This document shows, in pieces, positions 1-10,372 of a DNA stretch of 64,000 bases. The notes beneath the pieces are model-generated. The model saw only the letters and a list, made by a program, of their open reading frames with translations. It was not told the DNA's origin and did not search any database. Made by a program: the position numbers and the translations under genes. Positions within the stretch are counted from its first letter, which is position 1. Every line of letters starts with the position of its first letter. Source of the DNA: Ditylenchus dipsaci (taxonomy: Eukaryota; Nematoda; Chromadorea; Rhabditida; Anguinidae). The stretch is taken from assembly GCA_004194705.1 (NCBI GenBank), contig SADC01000057.1, forward strand, positions 62,001 through 126,000, written 5' to 3'.

Positions 1-181
1 ATATTTTCAATGTGCATTTATGACGTCTTTTTAAGCTCCATAAAACTTTTTCATAGTACAAATACTGACAATACTTATTTTTAGCCAGAAAAAGTTGATT
101 CTATATTAAACACAAAACTGTCATTTTACCGGTCACCAGTCTTGCCGTAGCAAACTTTTTAGAATTTCAACAAACGCTAAC

Positions 182-721
182 CTCAAAACACCATCTTCTG
201 AAGCTGACCAGAACAATTTGGGAAAGCCACCTGTAATGGCTAACCTAAATTAAAAATATTTTTTGTCCAAAATCTTGGAATTTTCCTTCTCGAAGTACCT
301 TTTAACCCTATTATCACAGTCCCACCTCTGCACATGTGATGGCTGACCAGCACTCACATGGTTCAAATCGTGGAGCAGCACAGAACGATCCGCCGATGCT
401 GAAGAAAACACATTTATACCTCATTGAAAACTTTTGAACGTAAAAAAAGAAGTGATGTCAATATGCCGAAAAACTGTAGTACAGTTTACAAAGCTTTCTG
501 ATATCACTGAAAAAATGAAAAAACCAACCAGATACAATAAGCCTGTCCTGTTGCTCCACCAGAAAAGCTACGGAAAAGATATTGTTGGCGTGATCAGACA
601 TGAATTTCTGCACACAGCGACCATCTTCAGCCCACAAGCAAATATGTCTATCGTCAGAGCCACTTGCTAAGAAAGATCCACTGCGATTCCAACAGATGCT
701 GTTGACACAACCACTATGAGC
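182..721 (-). CDS. WDTC1: WD40-repeat protein, WDTC1/DCAF-like (internal exons)
   Basis: Three minus-strand exons are visible: 721-529, 398-299 and 244-182, with AG acceptors, GT donors and agreeing phases. The translation contains HSGCVNSICWN, ASGSDDRHICLW, HANNIFSVAFL, DRLIVSASADRSVLLHDL, NRVKR and FPKLFWSASEDGVLR. These are typical WD40 strands, and the order fits WDTC1/adipose (a CUL4-DDB1 substrate receptor family; compare its ANIFSVKFLP, HVHDL, NRVKRIA and FWSAAEDG stretches, from memory). DCAF6 or DCAF8 are the alternatives. I did not find the start, the TPR part or the end; they should lie upstream of 721 on the minus strand and beyond the left edge. No six-frame ORF shows the gene because its exons are short. 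Confidence 0.8.
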
Positions 722-1839
722 CTAAAACAACAGAGCTCATGTGGCCTAAAAATATAAATATATTCAGCAGTGATTGCTTGAGAACCTTACTCCGGAGCGA
801 GAACCTTACTCTCTCAAAAATTGTTGTTTTTTTTTGGTTTTTTGAAGTCTCGAGCTCTAGCTCGGAGCAGTTGCCATAGTGGAGCCAACGAGCAATCCCT
901 GGTCCTTATTATTATTATTTTTGGTCAGATTGGCTATTTTAAGACCGAAAAAGTTACTTCTAGTGTTTTACTGTGTTGAATACAATCGACAAAGTTGTGA
1001 CTGGAGGTGTTTTCTCTATGAAATTTAGCTGGATTTTCATTGTGAAGTTCCCTTGCGTGAACATTCTTGACTAGAACCATTCAAAAGGATGGAGTAATAA
1101 GTGTGGATTGCTAAAAAGATATCTGTAAAGTTTTTTGGTTTTTAAATTAGGCGAAAAACGGGTGTTGTAAAAAAAGTGATGTGAACGGGACGAAATCCTA
1201 ATTTCAAAATCCGTGAGTCCTAAGAATTATATTTTATTTATTTTTTCCATAACACCAATTTTTTTAGCTTTTTTCTGTTAAAAATCTGTAATTTTGGAGT
1301 TAGTATAAAATATCGTCAAAATTTCAAAAAATATTAATCCAATGACAAGGAAATACATGTAGTTTTTTAAATTTCTAACACAAATACTACACGCAAAACT
1401 ATTTTTTATTAAAAATTATAAAGTTGAAAAATTACTTTTGGAACAAGACTAGTTATTTGATGTAATAAATTATTGCGTTATTTGCGCAAAACTGTGAAAA
1501 ATCAATTGTTTTGCTGAAGTAATTTTTTTTTTGGAAAAATATTGCAACGGAATGCCAAAATTTGAGAAAGTAAATATATTTTTGGTTGGATTAATTTCTC
1601 GATTGTATATATGTTGAGAAATCTTATTGACTGGCAAGCCAAATATCAAGAACCTTATTCTGCAAGAATAGACATTTTAGGTTGTAAATAATACAGGTTA
1701 CTTTCAAGGTTTTAAACTTCAACCAAGATAATTTCCGAAACCAAAAAAACTTATTTTTCAAACATTGTATTTTTAACAATTCAAATGTTTTATTGTCGCG
1801 AGTGGATTTAGAAATTTGACATCAATTTTTGAACTTGAA
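722..1839. other. AT-rich stretch with no recognised gene
   Basis: Intergenic or intronic DNA beside the WD40 exons. It is AT-rich with homopolymer runs. A short phrase, AAAGTGATGTGAACGG, occurs near 1171 and again near 2350. No exon chain, terminal repeats or RNA gene could be supported. Confidence 0.5.
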
Positions 1840-2342
1840 TACAGTCGAGTCTCTACATAGTGCAAACCTCTTTATAGTGCGCTCATGGATTCGATTTGGT
1901 TGGTCTGCAAGCAAGTAAGGCAAAATGGGTCTCTATATAGTGCGAAATTCTATATATTGCGAATCTCTATATAGTGCACTTATAATTTTGACACAACACG
2001 AATAACCGCCCTCTTTATAGTGCCAAATCATTAATTTCGAAGAAATTTGGGCACTTACGTACCTGATGGGTCTTTATTGGTCAACTATGAATAGTGTTTA
2101 AACGTCTCCTAAGTAATTTTTATAGCCTAAAAACGATAAAAAAAAGTTGTTCACTTACAATTTTCGCACTTAAAAGTTAGGATTTCAGAAAAATTTTGGT
2201 TACCAAAGGTTGACCAATTGCCTTGGTCCCCCAAGGTAAATAAACCAAAAGGGGTACCTGCATATCTTTTAAAATACTCAAAAAGATGGTATTTGTACAT
2301 AGTCTTGTTAGCAGGTTCACCGTATTAAGAGACTCTGGTATA
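1840..2342. mobile_element. miniature inverted-repeat element, TACAGTCGA family
   Basis: It begins TACAGTCGAGTCTCTAC and ends in a recognisable inverted version (GAACC..TATTAAGAGACTCTGGTA). Just inside the left end the word TATAGTGC is repeated, after CTCT, about six times between 1855 and 2025. The same terminal form recurs at 14266, 15419, 29762, 49498 and 54246. Non-autonomous; a Tc1/mariner-pogo relationship is inferred from the TA flanks. Confidence 0.65.
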
Positions 2343-2397
2343 GTAAAAAAAAAGTGATGTGAACGGCGTACGCCAGTGGTCGCGTACGGCCTTTTTT

Positions 2398-2476
2398 ACA
2401 GGCCTGGAAAAAGTGCGATCCCACGATATCCTCCTTGCAAGTCGGCGGTCTAACCAATTGAGCTATCGGTCGCCCA
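2398..2476 (-). repeat. tRNA-like fragment (SINE head or tRNA pseudogene)
   Basis: On the minus strand the phrase GATAGCTCAATTGGTTAGA is a perfect-looking pol III A box/D arm, followed by a CTTGCAA loop resembling an Ala(UGC) anticodon loop. The T arm is degenerate and the anticodon stem is mismatched, so this is not called as a working tRNA. Confidence 0.4.
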
Positions 2477-2814
2477 AGGCCTGTTTCTTATTTCTCTGCT
2501 ATCTTCCTCCCTTACAGTATGCGTATTCTTATTATGCATCCAGAGTCACTTTCGAGTGATTGAATGTGAATGTGCTCATCTCGACCCAAGCAACCAAGAA
2601 ATAAGTAGCCCCTGCAAGTTCCGGTGATCATAATTCACAATTTTTCATTTCTTCTTGCGTTATTTAGAGCGCAAGAACTCTCAATTCGCGGCGGTTGATT
2701 CTGGCCGTTAGATGATTGTCTTTGTTGTTTTTATGACTGACTAAACGTTATGTTATAGACTGCCTCTCTATATAGTGCGCAAACAGTAACTTAGATCGAA
2801 ATATATTTCTCAGT

Positions 2815-2920
2815 TGTAGTGACAACCACCCCCCCCCCCCACGGGGAGTGGGGGACGGGAGATCAAGTGGAGGAGATAACCTCATATTCGTATTTTTCGA
2901 CCCCGATTTCATGAGAAAGC
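2815..2920. repeat. dispersed repeat, second copy at 52727-52818
   Basis: Shares a C-run, CACGGGGA, GGTGGAGGAGATAAC, TCATATTCGT and CCCCGATTTCATGAGAAAGC, in the same order, with 52727-52818. Open reading frames through it are accidental. Confidence 0.7.
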
Positions 2921-2989
2921 CGCGCGTTGTTTGATCCTGAGAAGAAAAAATTTTCGAACCACAGGGGGTATCATGGCTTTTAGTCAAAA

Positions 2990-4020
2990 TTTGAAAAGTT
3001 TAAATTGGCGCCTTTTGAATTTTGAAGGGTTTAAGGGCTGTATAGGAAGGGGAAAGGAATAGAAGGGGCCACTAATCACACAGGGCCCCTAACAAAAAGA
3101 TGTAGAACATAGTTTTGAATACTGGGGCCTACCGCATAAATAAACTCTGGTATGCATCCTTTTTTCATGCATCCAGAGTCACTTTCGAGTGATTTGTGTC
3201 TAAGGTATGTGGGTGTGCGCATCTCAACTCCAAGCCCAAAAAAAACATATAGAGTATCAAAAAATGCATATAGAGTCTCTTTTTGCCACGGCCCAGTTGA
3301 AGAACATGGTAAGACAGTCGAAAAATACAAAAATTCACTTTTCTAATGTTCTGCCATCAAAGTGGCGCCCTTTTATTCCCTCCTTCCCAATACAGCCCTT
3401 ATTCCCTTTAAAATTCAAAAGGCGCCAATTAAAATTTTTCAAATTATGACTAAAACCCATGATACCCGGATTTTTACGGGAAATGATCATACGATTCTGT
3501 GAAAGTGAAAAAAAAAGTTTTGTGATTTGCCTTGGTCCCCCAAGGTAAAATTTTAGAAAATTTTGAAAATATTTTTAAATTGGCGCCTTTTGAATTTTAA
3601 AGGGAATAAGGGCTGTATTGGGAGGGGAAGAGAAAAAAGGGGCCACTTTTATGGCAAAACGTTAAAAAGTGAAAATTGACATGTTTTTGCTGTATTACCA
3701 TGTTTTTCAACATGGGCTGTGGCAAAAAGACACTCTATATGCATTTTATGATCAACAGTACTTCTCGGAATCATGTCTGAGGTAAGTGTCTGCGCGCATC
3801 TCTAACTCTCAAGCCCCCTGCGCCCCCTTCGGGGGCGCAGGGGGCTTGGAAGCTTGGAGTTGAGATGCGCACACCCACATACCTTAGACACAAATCACTT
3901 GAAAGTGACTCTGGATGCATGAAAAAAGGATGCATACCAGAGTTTATTTATGCGGTAGGCCCAGCATTCAAAACTATGTTCTACATCTTTTTGTTAGGGG
4001 CCCTGTGTAATTAGTGGCCA
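2990..4020. repeat. foldback (long inverted-repeat) element, older copy
   Basis: The segment 3069-3238 is repeated in inverted orientation at about 3845-4016. It includes CATGCATCCAGAGTCAC and TGTGTCTAAGGTATGTGG. Inner modules (GGCGCCTTTTGAATTTT, GGGCTGTATTGGGAGG) also occur in both orientations. A strong hairpin, CCCCCTGCGCCCCC with its complement, lies at about 3817-3848. The palindromic motif CCTTGGTCCCCCAAGG lies at about 3530. Related copies are at 49966-50864 and 51440-51790. No coding content. Confidence 0.75.
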
Positions 4021-4376
4021 AGTAAAGTCTAGCCGAGAAAATTATGTACACCATATATGTACACCAGATGTACACCGAATGGTAGGTTATTTCGTTCAAT
4101 AAAACTGAAACTTTTTACGCGAAAAGCATTAAGGTATGTTTCTTTCATCGTGTCAACTGAAAAAAGTAGTTTAGGGAGTGATTTAAGGTCACTTTTCATA
4201 AAAAATGAAAGGTGTGGCGTAATCTAAATAAGTACCGACTAAAATTAGACTAAAATTTTGACAGCGATTTTAGTCTACAGCAAAATTTTAATACGATTTC
4301 AAATTTTAGTCTTTTTTTTCGCCTTTTACTAAAAGGCTTTTAGTTTTTTTACACACCATGAAATCAATAGGGCAAA

Positions 4377-4600
4377 CCTTTTTCTTGCCGTAAAAATACG
4401 TTTTTTTGCCGCAAATCTACTTTTTCTTGCCGCTTATTTACTTTTTTCTGCAGCAAATGTGCGTTCCGCCAATCTACTTTTTTTTTGCCGTAAAAATACT
4501 TTTTTTGTCGTAAATTTACTTTTTTTGCCGCGAATTCACTTTTTTCTGCCGTAAATTTGCTTCTTTCTACCGCAACTTTATTCTAATAAGGAATGTTGTT
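4377..4600 (+). repeat. left terminal array, TTGCCGYAAATYTACTTTTT units
   Basis: About ten degenerate copies of a roughly 20-bp unit (TTGCCGTAAAAATACTTTTT, TTGCCGCAAATCTACTTTTT and variants). The inverted counterpart occupies 7310-7565, so the arrays form the terminal inverted repeats of the 4361-7574 element. Confidence 0.8.
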
Positions 4601-5705
4601 TTTGGAGTCAAAAACGCGGGATTTATTAATGGAGGCTTTTCAGGTGAGCATGGACGTTCAAAGAAACACAGTTGTTGTGCGATATACCTAGGTCAACCAA
4701 ACTAAATCCTTCAGAGCGTTTTAATTGATACCAGGATATTTTCATTTAGCATACCTATTTTTTAGGAACCGGTATATCTATCGTCCGTATAAAAATTCGA
4801 ATTGAACCTAATTTAAAATTTACTAGTTCAGATCTCTCTGGGTGCATGCTTTCTGTTTTTCAATATTTTATTTGCGAGTTCGGTATCAAAATGATCCTTA
4901 GGCGCTTGTAGCGAATACCACCCCCACCCAAGAATCCGACCTTTTAAAAAGTGCTGTAACTACCCTTACAAGTTACAACTTTAGGGTTAGTCCTTAGGCT
5001 TGGGGGTAGGCCAGCGTACGGAAGTTGTGACTAATGAAGAGTTTACGCATATTTTCCGGAGGGGTATTTGATATTAGGGTCGGTGAAACCATTAAAACAC
5101 AAAGTATAAGGCTTCAAGGTGGAGTTCTTAATTTTGACAGTTATTTTCAGTAAATCGCAAAATTAAGACAGTTTCTGATGATAAAAGAATCATGAAAACC
5201 ATCTGAATCAATTCATTGATATTTTTAGCCCAAGGACACTATAAGTTCAACTCAATCAATGAAAAAACCTAAAGTGTGCACTCAGAGAGATCCGAATCAG
5301 CAACCTTTAGATTAGTTTTAAGTTGAATTTTAAAGATTTCCATGCGAGACTAGATACGGACAGTAGATGTGCCCTCCTATTAAGTAAATATTATGCCCAC
5401 CAGACCATCTCGATACCATTACCCAAATAATGGGTTCTGCCATCAAAGAACAATTCCGAATGTCGTTGATCACCCAGGTACCACTACTTGAGTTATACAT
5501 CTTCAATACAACTATTAGGACACCTAAACAAGAGTTTTCTCGGGTACTTCAACTACAAGGTGTGAAATATAAATGTAAGCAGAAATTATTTCTGTGCTCG
5601 AAAGACTATCTGTTGAGAATAAACAGTGTTTATAATAAACGCAGGTAAAAGCGTCAAAAACATAGATAACAGGCAGAAAAAGCGGCAAACCAGGGGCGGT
5701 TATAA

Positions 5706-5990
5706 TAAAGATTACCCTTATCTCTACCTTTTACCCTTACTTCTGCCTTTTACCCTTACCTCTACCTTTTACCCCTACCTCTACCTTTTTTTCACCTTCA
5801 ACTTTTACCCTTACCTCTACCCTTACCCTACCTCTACCTTTTACCTCTACCTCTACCTCTACCTCTACCTCTACCCTTACCTCTACCCTTACCATTACCC
5901 TTACATCTACCTTTTACCCTTACCTCTACCTTCAACTTTTACCCTTACCTCTACCTCTACCTCTACCTGCAACTTTATTCTCGAAAACGA
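5706..5990 (+). repeat. CCCTTACCTCTACC minisatellite (inner element, left)
   Basis: Tandem hexamer-like blocks (ACCCTT, ACCTCT, ACCTTTT). An inverted array lies at about 7058-7280 (GGGTAGAGGTAAGG). A 142-codon open frame through it encodes only Tyr/Leu/Pro repeats and is not a gene. The two arrays are the subterminal part of the inner Harbinger-containing element. Confidence 0.8.
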
Positions 5991-6038
5991 AATAAACGGC
6001 AACTTATTTATTTCAATCCGCAACCACAGCAACATAAT

Positions 6039-6587
6039 TCAACGCGCAAAGTAACGATTAACAATAAAATTTCTCATACTAGATCCGCTATTCATTCTTT
6101 TACCTTCAGCAAAGATTTCCTCCGGCGGTTGATCATCGTTCATTTCTTCATCGTTCTCATCGAAGACCCCCGCAAACGACAGATGTTGTGTACGACGGCG
6201 GCGGCAATGATAAATTGAGGCACCCGCTCCAATGCGATTCGAAGCTCTCCATGCAAAGAATGGAACCGACGCTTCCACAGACCGATTACTTGTTCAACCA
6301 CACCCGAGTCCTACAGAGGGAGGAGTTGTATCTGAAATTCACTGCTTAGGAAGAAATTAAATAAAAAGACAAAATCAACCGTTTTCGAGCAGGAGTGGAA
6401 GGAGCAGCGAAAGGAGTCATTAACCACGGCCGGAGTGCATATTCGCTGTTCCCAAGAATGAACCCTCGCAGTTGACCAGCTTCATAGCCCTCCAGACATT
6501 TGAGTTCCGCATGATGAAGCTGTCGTGAGTAGATCCCGGCCACTTAGCAACGACGTTTGTGAACATCCCTCTGTGATCGACAATGAT
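6039..6587 (-). pseudogene. PIF/Harbinger DDE transposase, 3' exons, decayed
   Basis: A minus-strand exon 6587-6380 follows an AG acceptor and gives [29 protein letters not shown], a region reading [15 protein letters not shown], then PARKR before a GT donor. These are hallmark Harbinger motifs (VDH..F.N...WPGS.HD and [14 protein letters not shown]). The next exon starts at 6310 (SGVVEQVIGLWKRRFHSLHG, then AAAVVHNICRLRG). The usual C-terminus (MRNFIVNRYF) is present about 6050-6090 but in another frame, so there is at least one frameshift. The 5' exons with the first catalytic Asp are missing. A minus-strand open stretch at about 6640-6830 (VELVAEHQEDLFPNSRKK) may be a remnant of the second, DNA-binding Harbinger ORF; this is weak. 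Confidence 0.85.
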
Positions 6588-7057
6588 CTAAAATAAATTA
6601 CAGCATTTTAAGTAGCAAAAACAGAAAGAATACAACAACATACTTGGACATTGACTGAGTGGAAATTTTTACGATTGACGAAGTCACGCTCGATTCGGAG
6701 AGGAGGAGCCTGGATCCTGACGTGCGTGCCGCTGAATCCTTTTTGCGGCTGTTCGGGAAGAGATCCTCTTGGTGCTCGGCGACCAGTTCAACCAAACGTT
6801 TGCACATCTCAGGCGTAAACATAACGATAACTAGACATGAGAGCGATAAAATACGACAAACAGTGCGTGTACAACAAAGCGAGCAAATCTCAACAAACAA
6901 CACAGAATAATGAAAACGGACGTCGAATTCGTGTTCAGCGACCCAGAATTACCTTAGAATGCATTGCGGGGCAAAATTAAAAAATCGAGTTGGGGGTAAA
7001 ATTTTTACTCTGCTACATCCCATGGTAAAAATATGCCTTGGTCCCCCTGTTGTTTTT

Positions 7058-7565
7058 TTACCTTTACCTCTACCTCTACCTTTACCTGCAGCTTTTATTA
7101 TAACGGGTAGAGGTAAGGGTAGAGGTAAGGGTAAAAGGTACGGGTAGAGGTAGGGGTAAAAATTCTTTATTATAACGGGTAGAGGTAAGTGTAGAGGTAA
7201 GGGTAAAAGGTACGGGTAGAGGTAGGGGTAAAAAATATTTATTATAACGGGTAGAGGTAAAGGTAAAGGTAAAAGGTAAGGGTAAATCGATTATTATAAC
7301 CGCCCTAGGTAAATCAGCGGTAAAATAATTTAAAAAAGTAGCGGCAGAAAAAAGCGAAGTCGCGGCAGGAAAAAGTAAATTTACGGCAGAAAAAAGTGAA
7401 TTAGCGGCAAAAAAAGTATTTCTGCGGCAACAGAAAAGTATTTCTGCGGCAAAAATAAGTATTTTTACGGCAAATTTTTTTTACGGCAAAAAAAGTCTTT
7501 TTGCGGCAAAAAAAAGTAAACCTGCGGCAAAAAAAGTCTTTTTACGGCAAGAAAAAGCTTTGCCC
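7058..7565 (-). repeat. right inner and outer arrays of the 4.4-7.6 kb element
   Basis: From 7058 to about 7290 the array GGGTAGAGGTAAGGGTAAA mirrors 5706-5990. From about 7310 to 7565 the array AAAAAGTAAATTTACGGCAG mirrors 4377-4600. TATAACCGCCCT at about 7297-7308 mirrors the inner left end. Confidence 0.8.
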
Positions 7566-7574
7566 AAATCAATA

Positions 7575-7965
7575 CAGCCCTTTTTTGCCCTAGTGTACTT
7601 TTTCCAAAATTTTGAGTTACGTACCCTGCTTTATTGTGATTGTATTTGCATGAAATCGAAAAATTAAGGTGGTTTCTGTCAGCAAAGCAGTGCTGGAAAT
7701 GATTGCAATCAGTTCCTCGATACTTTTGGGCCCTAATGATGTGTTACCTCACTGAAAAATGTTTTAAAAAATAAGGTGTGCACCGAGGGAGATTAGAATT
7801 TGAGAGTTCAAAATATTCGCATTATAATTTGCACTTCCCCCTCCACTTTAAAGTTTTTCGAATGGGTCAGAAAACACAATGAAGTGGAAGGCTATTTTTG
7901 CCAGAAATTACGGTAATAACGTCCTCTCCAGAATTATAGAAAACGTCTTTTCAAATAGGGAACAT
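7575..7965. other. non-coding stretch with a diverged repeat
   Basis: Positions 7650-7810 resemble 5140-5310 at low identity in direct orientation (both contain TTTCTG.., GATATTTTTAGCCC-like and GTGTGCAC..GAGAGAT-like phrases). No gene recognised. Confidence 0.45.
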
Positions 7966-8656
7966 AGTTTTAGGGCAGGAGTAAGATGCGGCAAATCACA
8001 TTGCGACAAATCAAATTGCGGCAAAATCAGATTGCGGCAAATCAGATTGCGACAATTCAAATTGCGGCAAAATGAAATTCCGACAATTTAAATTGCGGTA
8101 ATCAAATTTGAAACTTCCAAGTAATGCTTAATCTGCCACCACTATGTGGTCTCAATAAGCTGCCGTCTAAACAGGCTTGTTTGTGAGATGAGATTTTGCT
8201 AGAAACCAAAAAATTGACTAGCTGTACAAAAATCAGCAAATAATCAAACAGCATAATGTGCTGTTTGACAGCAAAAGTGTCGAATCTTGACCAGCACCAT
8301 AATTGCTCTACTAAATCCACTAAATTCAACATTAGAACATAGCTAACCATGTATACAACACCTAAAATAACGATCAACCCAAATAGCAGCCCAATGTGAC
8401 CCTCCCACTTATGCCGCAATTTGATTTTGCCGCAATTTGAATTGTCGCAATTTGATTTTGCCACAATTTGAATTGTCGCAATTTGATTTTGCCGCAATTT
8501 GAATTGTCGCAATTTGATTTTGCCGCAATTTCATTTTGCCGCAATTTGAATTGTCGCAATTTGAATTGTCGCAATCTGATTTGCCGCAATCTGATTTTGC
8601 CGCAATTTGATTTGTCGCAATGTGATTCGCCGCATCTTACTCCTGCCCAGTTTTAG
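7966..8656. mobile_element. non-autonomous element with 8-bp target duplication AGTTTTAG
   Basis: AGTTTTAG flanks both sides (7966-7973 and 8649-8656). Ends are GGCAGGAGTAAGATGCGGC and its inverse. The terminal 100-240 bp are arrays of AAATTGCGACAATTCAAATTGCGG-like units, direct on the left (7985-8100) and inverted on the right (8410-8640). The centre, 8101-8405, is unique and non-coding. An 8-bp duplication is typical of hAT elements. Confidence 0.8.
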
Positions 8657-8905
8657 TTCAAACACAAAACTGTTAACGTATTCTCTCTAGTAAGCGCCTC
8701 CTTTCGACTTCAAAAGTCTATAAATACTTTGCAGAGCTGTTCCCACTCCGCTTTTTGAACCAGGGATATCTAGATTGAACTTAAAATTTTCCCAATTTGG
8801 AAGATTGAAGAATAAGTGCCCCGGAGAACTCATAAGAGAGAATACCGTATATGTTTTTGTTTAGCCTTTTCAAAGCGCAAAATTTCTATGTTTTTTTCTA
8901 GATCT

Positions 8906-9170
8906 TACCGTATATTCTCGATTAGAAGGCCCCTCTCTAATAGAAGGCCCCTCTCTAATAGAAGGCCCCCTTGAGGACCTATATGTCAGCCTAGAAAAAT
9001 AAATTCGCAAATCTGTTTTTCGCGTTTTCTTAGTTAACACGAGCTTACCTGATTCCACTTTTAAAATTTGGTTGAGCACGCAAAAATCTCAAAATCGACC
9101 CAAATTTTTTCCGACTTTTTTAGGTTTGAAAAATAGAAGGCCCGGGCCTTCTAATAGAGAATATGCGGTA
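8906..9170. mobile_element. TACCGTATTT-family MITE, word GAAGGCCC
   Basis: TA-flanked inverted termini TACCGTATATTCTC and GAGAATATGCGGTA. The left end carries TAGAAGGCCC three times in tandem; the right end carries the perfect palindrome AGAAGGCCCGGGCCTTCT. The core (8995-9110, GCAAATCTGTTTTTCGCGTT.. GATTCCACTTTT) is shared with the copies at 21648, 37189, and in reverse at 37488 and 40528. Confidence 0.85.
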
Positions 9171-9216
9171 TCTTTTATTCACATTGTTTGTATGTATTTT
9201 ATTCAGGTGTATAGAG

Positions 9217-10083
9217 ATGGCTTATCCAAGTAAGGCTAGGATTGCGAAGTCCACTCTCATTATCGTTATCGTCGCTTCGATTTTGTGTGGCATCTACGTG
9301 TAATCTACTTCTTTTTTAAACTTGTTTTTAACTCTACAATTAATCCTTTAAGGCTTTTTTTCTGTTATCGTGCTGATGTACTTCCTCTGGATGACGAGCA
9401 AGTCCATCGATGAAGCATATATCGCTGAAAACTGTCGCAAGCAAGGCATAACCAAGCGGATCCAAGACAACGAAGCGTTTTCTAAGCTCAATGAGGAATA
9501 TGCTAAAGTGGTAAATGACGTCACCCAGAAGGCACAGTTGGTGGAACGAAGCACTGTGCTCCGCAATCGCAAGACTGTTTTGGAAGAAGAAGTCAAAGAA
9601 GCTACTCAGAAGACACAGCGAAACCGCGAGGAGCGTAGTAATAGCAAGGTGGAGAACTTCAACCGTCATCCAGTCATTGTTCCGCCTGTTCCTCTTGGTC
9701 ATGCTGGGTATGTGAGCAGCTCTTTTTTAAAATCGTCTTTAGGAAAGTTAGTATTTTTTGTTTTCAGAGCGGTTCATGTGAGAACTAGTGGTCATCCGAC
9801 AATCCGTGCGAAAGCTCAGCAGCCTGCTATCAACGATATGTCAATCACTTATGGAGGGCCTTCTCGCCAGCCAAGTGAGAATGCGAAGCCATCGCAGAAG
9901 AATCCCAGTGTATCTTTTGGCAAGATGGAGGATCGTTCTTTGGCTTTGCGTGCAGTGGATTCTGATGTTGTCGTCAACAAGACTATGCCATCTTCGCCCA
10001 AGTCCGCCAAGAATGTGATGCTGCAAGCTAAGAAGTCGGGTTCTTCTACGGATGTTAGCAATTCAACTATAAATCTGGGTTAG
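9217..10083 (+). CDS. uncharacterised single-pass membrane protein, three exons
   Basis: I do not recognise the family. The model that closes in frame is ATG at 9217-9286, 9353-9707 and 9768-10083 (TAG), 246 aa. The first donor is weak (TTGT|GTGG); TAC|GTGTAA at 9297 is an alternative but breaks the frame. Residues about 12-38 (STLIIVIVASILC, FFSVIVLMYFLW) are a transmembrane segment with few residues before it. Residues about 42-105 are charged and heptad-like (coiled coil: EEYAKVVNDVTQKAQLVE, EEEVKEATQKTQRNREE). The rest is low-complexity Ser/Pro/Lys-rich and probably disordered (PSSPKSAKNVMLQAKKSGSS). The start follows a possible acceptor (TTATTCAG at 9199-9206), which could be a 5'-UTR intron or a trans-splice site. 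A polyadenylation signal follows at 10146. Confidence 0.7.
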
Positions 10084-10145
10084 CATCTCCCTGTCTGTAA
10101 TTGTCCTGTTATTGCCTGGTGGGAGAGTGTACATGAAATAAGTTA

Positions 10146-10151
10146 AATAAA
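10146..10151 (+). terminator. polyadenylation signal AATAAA
   Basis: Canonical AATAAA 63 bp after the stop codon of the 9217-10083 gene, consistent with its 3' end. Confidence 0.55.
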
Positions 10152-10271
10152 GCCAAGACTTGAGGGAGCAAGTGTTTCCTATCGACTTGGTGGTTTTGAG
10201 TTCGTTTCTTGTCACCGCATTCTTAGTCAAATTTTTTTGTTATCATCAGCGATGTAAAAATGTAAATTTTG

Positions 10272-10372
10272 GCACAGGCACCGCACCGGCACCGGTGCCG
10301 CACCGGGCCTGAAACGCGGCACCGGCACCGGTGCCGGCACCTAGCTGAACGTTTGCACTGGCACCGGTGCCT
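10272..10372. repeat. GCACCGGCACCGGTGCC array (left)
   Basis: GC-rich, self-complementary tandem array in an otherwise AT-rich region. A second array is at 12170-12304 and a shorter one at 57462-57546. The pair could be ends of an element spanning about 10.27-12.30 kb, but palindromic words make orientation uninformative. Confidence 0.7.

Larger units (their letters stand above)
4361..7574. mobile_element. 3.2-kb DNA transposon with array-type terminal repeats and 9-bp target duplication
   Basis: Flanked on both sides by the direct repeat AAATCAATA (4361-4369 and 7566-7574). The element starts GGGCAAACCTTTTTCTTGCCG-like and ends with the inverted form. Both ends are tandem arrays of a roughly 20-bp word (see 4377-4600 and 7310-7565). 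A nested inner element (about 5693-7306) has ends GGGCGGTTATAATAA and its inverse and carries a Harbinger transposase fragment. Nine-bp duplications are usual for MULEs rather than Harbinger, so the outer element is probably a different superfamily from the transposase it contains. Superfamily of the outer element is inference. Confidence 0.75.

Noticed and set aside
5626..6054. 142-codon ORF rich in Tyr, Leu and Pro
   Set aside because: It is the translation of the CCCTTACCTCTACC minisatellite and mirrors an inverted array at 7.1 kb.
5706..7290. Telomere-like (TTAGGG/TTACCC) repeats
   Set aside because: The units alternate ACCCTT, ACCTCT and ACCTTT irregularly and occur as an inverted pair inside a transposon, not as a terminal array.
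8405..8640. CRISPR-like regularly repeated words
   Set aside because: Units are contiguous without unique spacers, and the array is mirrored at 7985-8100 as a transposon end; the organism is an animal.
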